Origin: Episyrphus balteatus
Lineage: Eukaryota; Arthropoda; Insecta; Diptera; Syrphidae
Assembly (NCBI RefSeq): GCF_945859705.1
Contig: NC_079134.1
Coordinates: 41,182,576 to 41,246,575 of the forward strand
Direction: 5' to 3'
DNA: 64,000 nt
The notes under the pieces were generated by a model that saw only the letters and a program-made list of their open reading frames with translations, ran no database searches and was not told where the DNA came from. The stretch's first letter is position 1, and each line of letters begins with the position of its first letter. Shown here piece by piece: positions 1 through 11,369 of this stretch. The position numbers and the translations under genes were made by a program.

Positions 1-1270
1 TTTTTAATTTTCCGATGAAACTAAAAAAAAAAAATAAAAAATAACAAAAAAGTATTAAATGGTTGCAGGGAAAGAAAATGAAATTAATTTAAGAAAAATA
101 AATAATTTAAATAATAAATCTACGTTTACTTTTCTTCGTTATTGATTCAAGTTCTATGAGCAAAATGTAAAATATATGTAAAATGGTTTGAAACAGACAA
201 AAAATAGTTAAAAAAAAAACACAAAATGTAAAAGAATGAATGTTTATATATAAAAGAATGATGATAAAGAAAGCTTGATAAGATGAATCACTAAATGTTT
301 ATAATGTTTTATATATATATGCGATGGTTAATAAAACAAAACAAAAAAAAAAAAAACAATTAAAAAAAACTATAAATATTTTACTCTCATTGATTTTTCT
401 GTTATACACTTTATATAAATACCTATACCTTAAATTTATGTATATCTCTATGAATCTTTTTTTCCTAATTTTAATTTTCATACAAACTTATCTCTTATAC
501 ATTTTTTTTTCTATTATTTATCTAAAGTTTCCGCTACAATGCAGACGAGACTCTTTATTTTACTAATATATTTTTGTATTATCTATAAAACAAAATCAAA
601 CACAAATAATTTCTTAAATTTTATTAAAAAAAAAAACTAAATATTTATTCATTAATGTTTATTACTATTGAATTTCAAAAATAGATGACTTATTAACAAA
701 AAGAAAAACAAAACAAAAATAATTAAAAAAATGAAAAAGAAATATAAAAATAAAAAAAAAATTATTAACGAATCAAAAAAGAAACAAAAAAAATTCAGCT
801 GTCGGTGTAATAAAAAAAAAACATGAAACAATAAAAAATTAAATAAATATTAACAATGGTTTTTAATTAGAAAGTTGTAATTATTAACAAATGTTTCTGG
901 TGAGAAATGATAACTACGAGTGTTTTTTATTTTCTTCATTTCTATGTTAACGAACCTTGATGTAAAAACCAAAAATATCAGCCCACCAATTATGAAACCT
1001 CAATTCTTTTTAAATCGTGAAAACTAAAAATCCTTCGAAGCTCTATTTATACCTACAACCTGCATACAAATTTAACAAGGCTCAAATATCGAATAAAAAA
1101 GAAAACTCTAAAAAATAAACAAAATAATAATTATTATACAAAAAAATCAAATTAAAATGAAAGAAGTTCCTTTTAAAAGTTTTGTTTTTGCAATGTAAAT
1201 TTGCAATGTCTGCAAAAGTTAAACGACACAAACGATTTTAAGGAATTTAGAATTTTTTAATCAAGTTATT
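1..1270. other. AT-rich gene-free stretch
   Basis: This stretch is extremely A/T-rich with many A-runs and only short, low-complexity open frames (60-80 aa of Lys/Asn/Ile/Phe/Leu). I see no conserved protein motif, splice pattern or RNA gene. It could be intron, 3' flank or intergenic DNA. Confidence 0.6.
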
Positions 1271-1475
1271 TCAATCAAATGTTTCAAAATAATCGATTAT
1301 TTCGAAAACAATTGATTGACATAACTTGATTTAAAAATTAGATTAAAGTGTACGATTCCGCCGTTTGAAAAAGGTATCATTTTAACTGTAGGTAAGTGTT
1401 GCCGTTGTTTTTTAATATGCATTTCCCGCCTCAACGGGGGGAGATAGACCAACTCCCTTAGTAAAAAATAATTGT
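1271..1475. repeat. Degenerate fragment of the CACGGTGTAAC foldback family
   Basis: This segment matches part of the 2-kb foldback element at 48197-50216. Shared landmarks, in order, are an AATCGATTATTTC block, a GTTGCCGTTGTTTTTTAAT block and a GGGGGGAGATAGACC block, corresponding to about 49400-49600. It has diverged clearly and has no recognisable ends, so it is an old fragment. Confidence 0.6.
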
Positions 1476-2785
1476 ATATCAATTATTGTCACCTAAGTTA
1501 TCGTACCCTTCCCGTTCCCCTCCTGACTAAGGTCAAATTTGATATAAAATCGCCGCAGTTTATGGGAAAAAAAATTGAAATTTTATTTGTTATTTAAGAA
1601 AAATTCCAAAACTCGAATCCCAAAATTCTGTAAATTCATAAAACCGTAAATACAAAATTCTGGGGTCGAATTACGGCATACGTTCGTTAACGTATGGTTG
1701 CTATGTGTCCCTATCTTTTTCTACTAATTCAATAGAGACAGCAATAGTCAAAAAGTATGATTGTAATCGTGTGCCGTGATTTGATCCCTGGATTTTAAAT
1801 TTCAAAAATTTGTTAAAGCTAAAAGAAAAAATTGTTTTGATAATGAAAATTAAAAAATTGTTTTAATAATGAAAAGAGGTGCGCACTTTTTTTCATTTTC
1901 AAAACAATTTTTCTTTATTCGTTTACAGAATTTTGGAGCATAGATTTTTGATATTTTCATTTCCAGAATTTTAGTTTTCAATTTTAATGGAGTTCTCCCC
2001 AATTAATGAAATACCTACAGAATTATGTTAATACATAATTTTTTATCAGATACACAATTTTAGGCATACAATATTTTGAAATTCAGAATAACGCGATGTG
2101 GACAAAAATCAGAAAATAAAAAAATTTTTGTTAAGAAAACCTTCAGAAACGCATATTTATGGTATGATATTATGATAAATTTCACAAAAAAAATAATAAA
2201 TTTTTAAAAAATATCGAATGAGAGCCAACTCTGCAGGCAAAATTCCTTTAAAAAAAGTCCAACTATATTAAATTCAATGTTATGAAAAAAAAAAAAAAAA
2301 ACAAAAGAAAAGAAAACATATAAAATAGGAAAAAAAACGTCAGAAAATTGTCCAAAAAATGACAAAAGTGCAATTCAATTCCACGATATTTTGGAGCAAA
2401 ATATTTTGGAAAGGCACTTTAGCATCCACAGCTTTTTGTTTTACTTAAAACAAACTCATAAAGCACCTTTATGTTTGAAAATTTTACAATTTCAGCCAAT
2501 TTTTCGAAAAATTCCTTGTTTTTTAGTACTGAAAATGGGTCTACAAGAATGTAAATATTTTGAAGATGAGCAAGTATGAGCAAAAAAGGTGAGTATGATT
2601 AGAAAGTAGAAATATAAGGGAACCTTGTGACATACAAGATTCTGCTACAGCTTGCTACAGTATGATATAAATTTTATTTTTGAGTCACAAAAAACAGACT
2701 TTTTTAGGATAAATTTTTTAAAAACTAATTTCACTTTACAAAAAAAAACTGACATACACACCTGATCTACAGATATTCATTTTGA
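1476..2785. other. No gene recognised
   Basis: The DNA is AT-rich with short, unremarkable open frames. I saw no conserved coding motif, tRNA-like box or terminal repeat. Confidence 0.5.
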
Positions 2786-2788
2786 TAA

Positions 2789-3995
2789 CACTGTGCAAGT
2801 CGAAATTCTTGACAGGCGCGCGAATAACTGTTTCGCCATATTTCGGACCCGAGAAATCCATTGGCATCATTAGTTTTTCGATTTATCGCTACGACTTTGA
2901 ACAAAATTTTTTTTGAAAGTTTTTTCAATTATTTTGAGAATTTTCCACTGTTTTTAGTCATTTTTCAATCAAAAACATTGTTTATATTGCTAATAATTCT
3001 GCTTAAACGTTATTTGCTACCAGTAGAAAGACATTGTAAACAATTTTGAACAATTTATTTGAAAGTTTAGTGATTTTTTTTGAAAAAATTTAAAAAAAAA
3101 TCGAAATTTTTTACATTGTTATCGTTTTTTTCGCTGTTTTTGTTCTCTTTTGCACAAATACATAGCATGTTTTCCATTAAAAATTAATTTAACTGTTAAT
3201 TTAGTGTTGGTTAAACTTTGACATACTATCGATAGCATCGATAACAAACAAATATCGAGTATATCGATACTTCACAAAACTATCGATAGTTTCAATACTT
3301 CCAAATTATTATACCACAAGGCTACCGATATTATCGATAGTTTTTTCTTAAAACTATAGATACAATCGACAATGGAAACTATCGATATCTACCAAACACT
3401 ATGTTAATTCGTTCTTTACATCCAATGTCAAACGAAAACTTAACTTGTAGTTCAAATTGTGTTTAATTAATTTCAAAGCTATCGATAATATCGGTAGCCT
3501 TGTGGTAAAATAATTTGGAAGTATTGAAACTATCGATAGTTTTGTGAAGTATCGATATACTCGATATTTTTTTGTTATCGATGCTATCGATAGTATGTCA
3601 AAGTTTAACCAACACTAAATTAACAGTTAAATTAATTTTTAATGGAAAACATGCTATGTATTTGTGCAAAAGAAAACAAAAACAGCGAAAAAACGATAAC
3701 AATGTAAAAAATTCCGATTTTTTTAAAAAAAATTTCAAAAAAAATCACTAAACTTTCAAATAAATTGTTCAAAATTGTTTACAATGTAGCAAATAACGTT
3801 TGAGCAGAATTATTAGCAATATAAACATTGTTTTTGATTGAAAAATGACTAAAAACAGTGGAAAAATCTCAAAATAATTGAAAAAACTTTCAAAAAAAAA
3901 CTAATGATGCCAATTGATTTCTCGGGTCCGAAATAGGGCGAAACAGTTAATCGCGCGCCTGTCTCAAAAATTTTTTTCAAAAAACTTGCACAGTG
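2789..3995. mobile_element. Foldback MITE with TAA target duplication, PIF/Harbinger-like
   Basis: The 1,207-bp segment is a near-continuous inverted repeat. The left arm runs from 2789 to about 3345 and the right arm from about 3476 to 3995, around a ~130-bp centre. The ends read CACTGTGCAAG and CTTGCACAGTG and are flanked by TAA at 2786-2788 and 3996-3998. A 3-bp TWA duplication is typical of PIF/Harbinger. No coding capacity is evident. Nine perfect TATCGATA octamers lie between 3227 and 3592. Assignment to Harbinger is inferred from the TSD and ends alone. Confidence 0.8.
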
Positions 3996-3998
3996 TAA

Positions 3999-4653
3999 TT
4001 AACAAAAAACAAAGTCAAGAACATTTTGTTTTCACTTAAAAAAAATGATAAACATCAATTTGAATCTAAGCTTGAATAATCAAAATACCATGAAGAACAC
4101 CACTTATCTTTTTGAATCTTGTATTTAAGCAGTGAAAAACTGTGTTTTATTTCTGTCGAATATAAGCCCTTCATGTGAAGCACCGGTTTTTCATCATATA
4201 ATAGATTTGATTTTTTTATTTTTGTCCACTGGTCAACGCACTGTGCTACCCTGCAAAGAATGCTCAAACCACAGTAATATTTTTGGAATATCAAAAATTG
4301 AAATTTGCACTACACTACTATAACAAATCCTGAAAATTTTGTCTTTATATCTTGAACAGTTTCGAAAAAATCGGTGTTTTTAGAAAAAATTGTTAATTTT
4401 TTTTTTTTCTGAAAATAATATACCTTGAGAATTTCAGCGGAATTGTTCGAGCCGTTAGGGATGGCGGTTGTTGGTACAAAAACCTGTTTCCGTTTTCTCC
4501 GGTTTTTTAACCTGTTTTAAACAGGGCAAAAAAAAAACGGTTTTTGGAAAAACTGGTAGCAAAAACACCATAAGAAACCTCTTTATTTTTTGTTTGAAGT
4601 TTTCTTCACATGGGCTTACATTTAGAGAGGTTTCACTGTATGAATATATATAT
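3999..4653. other. No gene recognised
   Basis: This AT-rich spacer lies between the foldback element and the hAT element. It contains overlapping 60-79-aa open frames on both strands without recognisable motifs, and a short CCTGTTTTAAACAGG palindrome near 4511-4525. I see nothing I can name. Confidence 0.5.
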
Positions 4654-5073
4654 GATACTACCAGTGGCGTCGCGTCAATAATTTAGATAGGTGTGCAATT
4701 CTTGAAAATTATAAGCTTATTTAAAAAAAATCAATTAATTAATCAAACTCTTACCATTTATTGTTTTCTCCAAATTAAAAAAAAAAACAACAACAACAAA
4801 ATATCATTATGTATATTTTTATTATAAAAAAAACTGCACTAAAATCGTAGGTAATAAAAACTAGAAAAATTAAAGTTCAACAAAAACTTAATACAAAACA
4901 TAAAAATTAAAGTTTTTTATTATATTAATTTGATTCTTTGATTTCTCCTGGTAAATTATTCAATTACATTTTGAATAAAATTAAATTTTTGGTAACAAAA
5001 CAACAAAAAATATCATTCAGAGCAGAACTAAATAAATTAAACTTAAACAAAAACTTAATATAAAACATATAAA

Positions 5074-7245
5074 TTAAAGTTTTTTATATATCAAATCGAT
5101 TCTTCGATTTTTTTTTGTAAATTCTGTAATCACTTTCTCATTAAAATTAAAAGTTTGGCACTTCCGTAAGGACATCAGGAATTCTCTTTCAATAGTAATG
5201 GAAGACAACGCAGAAAGCCGATCTTCTCCCATAGTGCTTCTATTCGAAGTTTTAATTCTTTTCAATGTTGAAAAACTTCTTTCTGTTATTGCTGTGGTTG
5301 ATGGAATCGTCATAATTAGATTGCAAAGTTTTAAGCATTCTGAAAATGTTTGCTTTAAATTAGCGGACGTGATTAAGTTTGCAATTTCCGTTACATTTTT
5401 TTTAGTATAGCATTCAGAGCGATAAAGAACTTTTAGCTCATTTTCCAATTTTAAATAGTTAATTTTAAAAAAATTTCCATAGATTTCCTTAAGGGAGATT
5501 ATAAGGCCATCAGGGAACTTAGCACTATAGGCTGAAAATTTTTCACTATTTAACAACTGTACAAATTTAATGTTCCTTAAATCTTTGTAGCGCGAACTGA
5601 TTTCACATAAAACTTTTTCGAAAACATTTGTATATATTTCTTTGAAGAATTCTTTGTTTTCAGAACGTTTCACAGGCAAACCTCCGAATAAATCAATAGT
5701 TTTCAGAAATTGAATTTCGAAGTCCTCGTTTCCACTTATTTTTTTTATGTATTCGGTACAGTTCGATATTTCTTTTATACAGTGTTCAATATCTAACGAT
5801 TTTTGTTGAAGTATTTTATATAACACTTCAGTTTGTGCAAATATAGAAGAAAATAAATTTAAAAAGAAAATAGTCTTAAACTCGCTTAAGAATTGTAAGT
5901 AACCGCGAGCATTAACCGTTGTATTTTCACCCCAACATTGTTCATTATCTTCAATTATGTATTCGAACACAGCAATTAAGTTCAGTCTTTCTTTTTCAAC
6001 TAAATTTAGTAACCAGGAGTTAAAAGACCACTTCACATTACAAACTGATGGGATTTTTTTGTTAAGCGTTTCTTTTAATAAAGTATCTCTCTTTGCTGAT
6101 GTTGAAAAAAATGATGCTAAACTACTTAAAGTTCCAAAAAACTGTTTTGTTTCTTTCACACTTTGAACTGATTTAGAAAGCACTAGGTTTAACACATGAG
6201 CATTACAGTGGATAAAGAGAGCAGAACTATATACTTTTTTTATCTGAGCCTGCACTCCATTAATTGAACCAGACATTACAGGTGCACCATCATAAGTCTG
6301 AGCAACAAGTTTAGCACCAATGTTGAGTTCGCCAATTACATGTAAAACTACTTTAGTAATTCCATCAGCACTTTGGTCATTACTTACATCAAAAAATTTA
6401 TAAAAACGTTCCTCACATTCTCCGTTTTCCCCTACAAAGCGAATTATTGACGAAAGTTGTGCTTTTCGCGAAATGATGTCTGTGGTTTCGTCAAATCGCA
6501 CTGCGACAAACTCGGTTTGTTGAATCTCTCTTCTAATCTCCCTTAACAACACATTGCTTACTGCTTCAATCAAATCATTTTGAATCGTTGCAGAAGTTCG
6601 CTTAAATACTGTTGAATTTTGCAAGAATTGTTGAAATTCTAGATTGTATTGGCCTGTATATTTACACAAGTCTTTAAAATTACCTTTATTTAAAGATAGA
6701 TTAGATTCGTCGTGACCCCTAAATGGCAATAACTCATGAACAGCCAAAAAAATAGTTGCATTAATTAAAACCTCAAAAGCCCTTCTATTTTTTGATACAT
6801 TTTCATTAAAACACTGTGCAGAAATTTTTTTTTGATGATCAAATAAATACTCTATTCTATTTTTTCCAAAAGTATTTAATGAAAGAGCATTTGTTATGTG
6901 CGAAATCGAAAGTTCGTGCTTTGGGATTTTCTCATGCAAATGGTTGAGATCCGTATAGCCAATAGTGCTCCACACTTGTTCTTTTTCATTAATTTGAAAA
7001 ATTAAACACGGCCAACAAAAAAGTTTGTTTCGCTTAACCGACCCCGTCAACCAATCATGTTGATTGTACAAATCAAAATTAAATTTTCGCGTATATTCCT
7101 TTCCACTTTTTTTGTATGGTGATTTTAAGTTTTCTAAATTTGGTGTTGGCCTCCCTGCATCAATAATTGTTTTTTTTTCGTCATAACTATAACAACTAAA
7201 AGATTTTTCTAATAAAGAATTTACACGATCTTCACTCTCATACAT
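5074..7245 (-). CDS. hAT transposase, ZMYM1/TTF-zinc-finger type
   Basis: The gene encodes an uninterrupted, intronless 723-aa protein from an ATG at 7245. Residues ~53-120 resemble a TTF-type zinc finger, with an RKFNF start, a C77-x2-C80 pair and His residues at 104, 110 and 116. The central part carries hAT nuclease landmarks: FDETTD with D252, QTYDGAPVMSG with D319, and HCNAH at 346-350. The C-terminus has the hAT dimerisation signature: PSTTAITERSFSTLKRIKT, with the likely catalytic E655, then the M-x4-RLSAL segment. Insect genomes often annotate such proteins as zinc finger MYM-type protein 1-like. It should cut and paste its own element. The absence of stops or frameshifts suggests recent activity or selection. 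Whether it is expressed cannot be seen. Confidence 0.93.
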   Translation of the reverse strand: MYESEDRVNSLLEKSFSCYSYDEKKTIIDAGRPTPNLENLKSPYKKSGKEYTRKFNFDLYNQHDWLTGSVKRNKLFCWPCLIFQINEKEQVWSTIGYTDLNHLHEKIPKHELSISHITNALSLNTFGKNRIEYLFDHQKKISAQCFNENVSKNRRAFEVLINATIFLAVHELLPFRGHDESNLSLNKGNFKDLCKYTGQYNLEFQQFLQNSTVFKRTSATIQNDLIEAVSNVLLREIRREIQQTEFVAVRFDETTDIISRKAQLSSIIRFVGENGECEERFYKFFDVSNDQSADGITKVVLHVIGELNIGAKLVAQTYDGAPVMSGSINGVQAQIKKVYSSALFIHCNAHVLNLVLSKSVQSVKETKQFFGTLSSLASFFSTSAKRDTLLKETLNKKIPSVCNVKWSFNSWLLNLVEKERLNLIAVFEYIIEDNEQCWGENTTVNARGYLQFLSEFKTIFFLNLFSSIFAQTEVLYKILQQKSLDIEHCIKEISNCTEYIKKISGNEDFEIQFLKTIDLFGGLPVKRSENKEFFKEIYTNVFEKVLCEISSRYKDLRNIKFVQLLNSEKFSAYSAKFPDGLIISLKEIYGNFFKINYLKLENELKVLYRSECYTKKNVTEIANLITSANLKQTFSECLKLCNLIMTIPSTTAITERSFSTLKRIKTSNRSTMGEDRLSALSSITIEREFLMSLRKCQTFNFNEKVITEFTKKNRRIDLIYKKL

Positions 7246-7394
7246 TTTGATGTTATATCACTTTTAAATTAATTAAATAATAAAAACAAAAGACTTCCGT
7301 ATAGGTACAGACCGATTCAAAAGCATCTCATGAAACTGTGACCACTTCATTTCATTTTCACATTTTTCCTATGAAATTTGGAAAAACTGAACCT

Positions 7395-7660
7395 AAAACT
7401 GAAAAAAAAAAAATACCTACATCGCCGACTGTCGTGCATTCCTTTTTTTGCTCGAGCTTCGATGTAATTCATTCATTCTTTTCTACTTAAAACAGAAAAA
7501 AAAAATACCTACATCGCCGACTCTCGTGCATTCCTTTTTTTCGCACGAGCCTCGATGTAATTCATTCTATTCTACCTAAAACAGAAAAAAAAAAATACCT
7601 ACATCGCCGACTGTCGTGCATTCCTTTTTTTCGCACGAACTTCGATGTAACTCATTGTAT
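7395..7660. repeat. Three ~91-bp tandem repeats upstream of the transposase
   Basis: Three near-identical units each contain CATCGCCGACTSTCGTGCATTCC-type sequence, starting near 7421, 7513 and 7604. Each is preceded by an A-run and followed by a TTCGATGTAA block. They sit inside the hAT element, upstream of the transposase start. Subterminal repeats in hAT elements commonly bind transposase, so that role is a reasonable inference. Confidence 0.8.
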
Positions 7661-7728
7661 TTTTCTTCTTCAATGCTTTACAAAAACAGAACGGAACATA
7701 CAAAAGAAAAGAAAATAAGAATACAGAC

Positions 7729-8179
7729 CAGGGTTAAAACCTTGCTCCGATCGGAGCAAACTTGCTCCACTTTTGATTGAAAAAAATAATCTACTCCAAC
7801 GTTCCGATTTTTAAGGATTTACTCCACTTTTTCCACACAGAAAAATTGTTTCCTGAACTAACTTTGCTAACCAGATTGGAATGTTTTAAATCGAAATTGT
7901 ATTTTTTTTTAGAATTGCAAACACTTTTTTGAACCACCCCTTGCATTAATGAGGCTAATAAAACAATATAAATTGGTCCAAGGTGAATTTATCACAAAAT
8001 AGTTCCTTTTTATGAATTGAATTGACTTCAATTTAAGATTTAATTATTTTGTATTAAAAAAAAGTTTCTAAAAGTTAAAGATTTTCTTTTTGTTTCAAAT
8101 CTACTCCGCAAATTTTGCATCTGCTCCACTTTTTTTTTCAAATTTGCTCCAAAACTTCATGACCGCGGTTCGAACCCTG
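7729..8179. mobile_element. hAT MITE nested in the hAT element
   Basis: The 451-bp insertion is flanked by ATACAGAC at 7721-7728 and 8180-8187, an 8-bp duplication. Its ends are CAGGGTTAAAACC and CGGTTCGAACCCTG, forming a short inverted repeat. Copies of a GCTCC motif (TTGCTCC, TACTCC, CTGCTCC) are scattered within. It encodes nothing. It inserted after the host hAT element arrived. Confidence 0.85.
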
Positions 8180-8871
8180 ATACAGACCGTGCACAGAAAA
8201 CCGTCGTACGAGAAATTCATCAAAGAAAATATTTTGTGTATGTGTGTATATCTTGCGGGCGAAGAATGGCGATGGGGATGGATAGGAATACTGCGAAATT
8301 TGTGTACGATCGAATTGGATGGATTTATTTGTTGAAAGAAAATGTGCACAGAAGGATTTCGTACGAGCTTATTTCATATTTTTTTTCTGTTGTTTGATGA
8401 AGAAATTAAAAATAAAATAAGACGGAAGAAAATGAATGCAGGCTTTGTGATCAGCGTTGCCAACCCATTCAGCCAAAATTATGCAAAATTTTTCGTTGTT
8501 AGATCAGGGTGTGCAATGCCCACCTTGCACACCCAGACGAGATACTACTGGATACTACTTATCTAAAATTATTACGACTGTTACGTGGAGAAATACGTTT
8601 GAAAAAATGAAAATAACAATAGAAAATCTGCTGATATACAAAAACCTCCATATTAACTTTTAGGGCCGGTTTGTTGACAATCGATTATCTTTAATCAAGG
8701 ATTATTCCAGTTGATAATCGTAGAATTCGTTTGTTCACAAAAATTGTAATCAAGGAATCCATGATTAGAGCAGTTAATTTGAGATTTTCTTAATCATCCA
8801 ATTTTAACCAAGGATATACTGGAATTCATTTTATTCATACTTGATTTTCGCACTGACAAGATATAGATTAT

Positions 8872-9596
8872 CAGCCATATTTATAAAAGAATGTTAAAGG
8901 TTGTTTAACTTTAAACCACCTCTAAATAGCTCTTAAGTAAAAAATGTGTATTTATAAAGAATTTACACATTTAAGCAACGTTGCTTAACGATTGCTTAAC
9001 TTAAACGCCATTCACCACGTTTAGAGCTTGCTTAGAGCCATTTTAAGAATGATTTGACCACATATGAATTATTACTAAGGTCGTGAGGTCAGTATCATGC
9101 TATTAATTTATCTAGGGTTTTGATGTGAAGACTACATTTTGTTTTGAAATTAAATTATTCCCTAAAATGAGCTTGAATTTTAAATTGAAACTAAAGAATT
9201 GAAGAATATTAATAAAAAAGAATTAAAATGGTTAGTAAAGATCAACTCTCTCTTTTGGCTTTGATCTGCGTATTTAATTGAGTAACCCGACGACCCACGT
9301 AAGCAAAATCATCGTCAACGAACCCATCAGTGTTTTTATTTGCAATCAAATTTATGAATATTTTTTTACAAATACATACTTACAAAATGTCAAAAACCAC
9401 GTGATGTTTCTAAAATGTAGTAGTATTTTGTACTAGATTAGTTAATTTCCCCTCATTTTTTGACACTACTATCTGTGGGAATTCAATTATAAATCCAAAT
9501 TTAAGCAACGTTGCTTAAAGGCGAATTAAATATTTAAGCAAGCTTAACTAAACAACCATTGAGAACCCATTTAAGCAAATCTAATAAATACGGCTG
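8872..9596. mobile_element. MITE with CAGCCRTATTTAT ends, nested in copy A
   Basis: The termini CAGCCATATTTAT and ATAAATACGGCTG form a 13-bp inverted repeat with one mismatch. The interior repeats a TTAAGCAACGTTGCTTAA palindrome near both ends (about 8973 and 9504) together with AAGCA/TGCTTA words. It has no coding capacity. The target duplication is unclear, so the superfamily is left open. Confidence 0.65.
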
Positions 9597-10347
9597 TATA
9601 TACATTGGTGAAAGGTAAAATAAATATTTTTTTTATCCCTCAATACAGTAAAAAAATTTGCGTTGTTGTTGTTTTGAACAGAATTGTCCAAAATGTTACT
9701 GTGGCAACGGCAGTTCTTCATAATATTTTAATGAAAAGATTCCACCAATGAGCTTGAAGCCAAGATAGCACCATATAGCAACGACAAAATTCGTACAGAG
9801 TTATTTACCGGTTATTTTCTGGCACTTCTTAAAGCACATCATTGAATATATCTTAAAAGCAAAAAGCCAAAACAAAAGAATATTATTGGACACAAAACTT
9901 TGATATATTTTAATGAAATCTATCATTTATTTTAAATTCAAATGAACACAATGCACATGACATCGCTAAGCTCATTGAGGAGCGGGCTTTGCTCCTTTTG
10001 TGTTGGGGGTGGTAAGCGGCCATCTGTAAAGAATCTGTAAGCCAAAAAGATAAAGTTAATGTAAATAAGTATTTATTTTTACATTCCTTAATAATTAATT
10101 CAAATTCACGAAATATCACAAACGTCAACTAAATGACAAAAAAAACCTAATTCTTGATTAAGTTTCGACAAACAAATTGACAGATAGATTGGAAAATGGA
10201 AAGATTTATGGAAAAACTATGATTTGCTAATCAAGGTGAAATAAATGTGAACAAACGCTCTTTGATTATCAGAGATTCTTAATTCTCAATTAAGGGGAAT
10301 CAGTTATAAACAAATTGACGATTTAACCCACTTTCAACAAACTGGCC

Positions 10348-11152
10348 CCCAACTAACATTTCAGCTTCGGTTAAGGTACTACAAAAGCTACATTTCAGCT
10401 TCTTTTAAACTTTAGTAAAGTTGTTGGGCATGGAAAAAGGAGAACGTTATACAAATTTGACCCTCTATAAGGATCTTAAACGAAGCTTTACAGAAGCTCT
10501 ACCGAAGCTTTGAGATTTGACAGATAGCTTCGGAAGAGCCTGTATATCTCTTTAATACATGTCTTATCGAAATTAAAAAAAGACTACAAAAACAAAAAAG
10601 AATTCTTTTTTAACTGGTTTTAAATCATGAATTTTAGCTTTTGATCTGATATTATATTTAACATTCCATTAGTTTTTAGTATATCTATTAATAATAATTT
10701 TAAAAGTATATAATTTTTTTACCACACCCAGGAATCGAACTTCGTATCTGCTTGGTGGTAGTCCATCACTCTACCCACTCGGCCATCCTAGTATATTCAT
10801 TAATAAAATCAAAAACTTAATCAGTTCAAATAGCAAAAAAATGTCCGAGCTAAATTATTCAATGTCAAAACCAAAAAGTGTCCGAGCTAGATTATTTAAT
10901 ATCAAAACCAAAAATCAAATACAAAACTTGGTAATTTCTGTAAAGCTTTTATAAATTCATTAAACAGGCTTATAAGAAAAACAAGCTTTCTTCGTTTAAG
11001 TTTCTTTAAGAGTATTTAAACAACTTATTAGAAGTTGTTAAACAAGTCCGAACTTCTATAAGCAGTCAAATTCTGAAGCAAGCTCAATACAAGCTGTATA
11101 CAAAGTAGATCCTGCGAGATTTCAATTTACAGAAGCTGTTGTGCTAGTTGGG
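10348..11152. mobile_element. MITE with CCCAACTA ends, inserted in the terminus of copy A
   Basis: The ends CCCAACTAACATTTCAGCTTC-like and, inverted on the right, CCCAACTAGCACAACAGCTT pair over roughly 20 bp. A duplicated GGCC(C) at 10344-10348 and 11153-11157 flanks it, giving a 4-5-bp TSD that cannot be resolved further. The interior is rich in AGCTT and GAAGCTT words and contains a tRNA-like segment (10725-10794). Confidence 0.7.
10725..10794 (-). other. tRNA-like segment (degenerate, Ser/Leu-like A box)
   Basis: On the minus strand this segment has a good A-box (TGGCCGAGTGG) and a B-box-like AGTTCGATTCC at tRNA-like spacing. The anticodon stem keeps only about three pairs, the T-stem does not pair and there is no convincing acceptor stem. 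I treat it as a tRNA-derived or tRNA-mimicking Pol III-promoter-like core inside a MITE, not a functional tRNA gene. Confidence 0.5.
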
Positions 11153-11369
11153 GGCCCTTAGTAGTGTTTTAAATTTTTTTCAAGTGACTTCTTTGAAACT
11201 TCTTTGATCGATGTGAAACTTTTTTGCCGTTATTTAAGTTCCAAATGACACCCTTCCTGTTTATGTATATCAATAGTATATCAAATAATATCAATAAATA
11301 AGACAACTTTTTTTCACTTCACCCTAATGTAGGTACCTTAATGTGCCCTTAATTATGAAAGTGGACTAA

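Larger units (their letters stand above)
4662..8550 (-). mobile_element. Complete hAT DNA transposon with 8-bp target duplication
   Basis: The element is bounded by the 8-bp direct repeat GATACTAC at 4654-4661 and 8551-8558. Its terminal inverted repeats are CAGTGGCGTCGCGTC on the left and, read inward, CAGTAGTATCTCGTC on the right. Four mismatches, mostly G-to-A or C-to-T, separate them. A GGTGTGCAA block follows in both subterminal regions. It carries one intact transposase gene on the minus strand (5074-7245). The transposase-upstream half holds three ~91-bp tandem repeats and a nested hAT MITE (7729-8179). The 8-bp TSD and encoded protein place it firmly in hAT. Confidence 0.9.
8663..11157. 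mobile_element. PIF/Harbinger-type MITE, copy A, carrying nested insertions
   Basis: The outer ends are GGGCCGGTTTGTTGA on the left and CAACAAACTGGCC...C on the right, flanked by TTA at 8660-8662 and 11158-11160. The right end is split by a second MITE (10348-11152), so the last bases of copy A lie beyond it. A third MITE (8872-9596) sits near the left end. The subterminal part at 10148-10340 matches copy B (11370-12563) in inverted orientation. No transposase is recognisable here. Confidence 0.75.
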
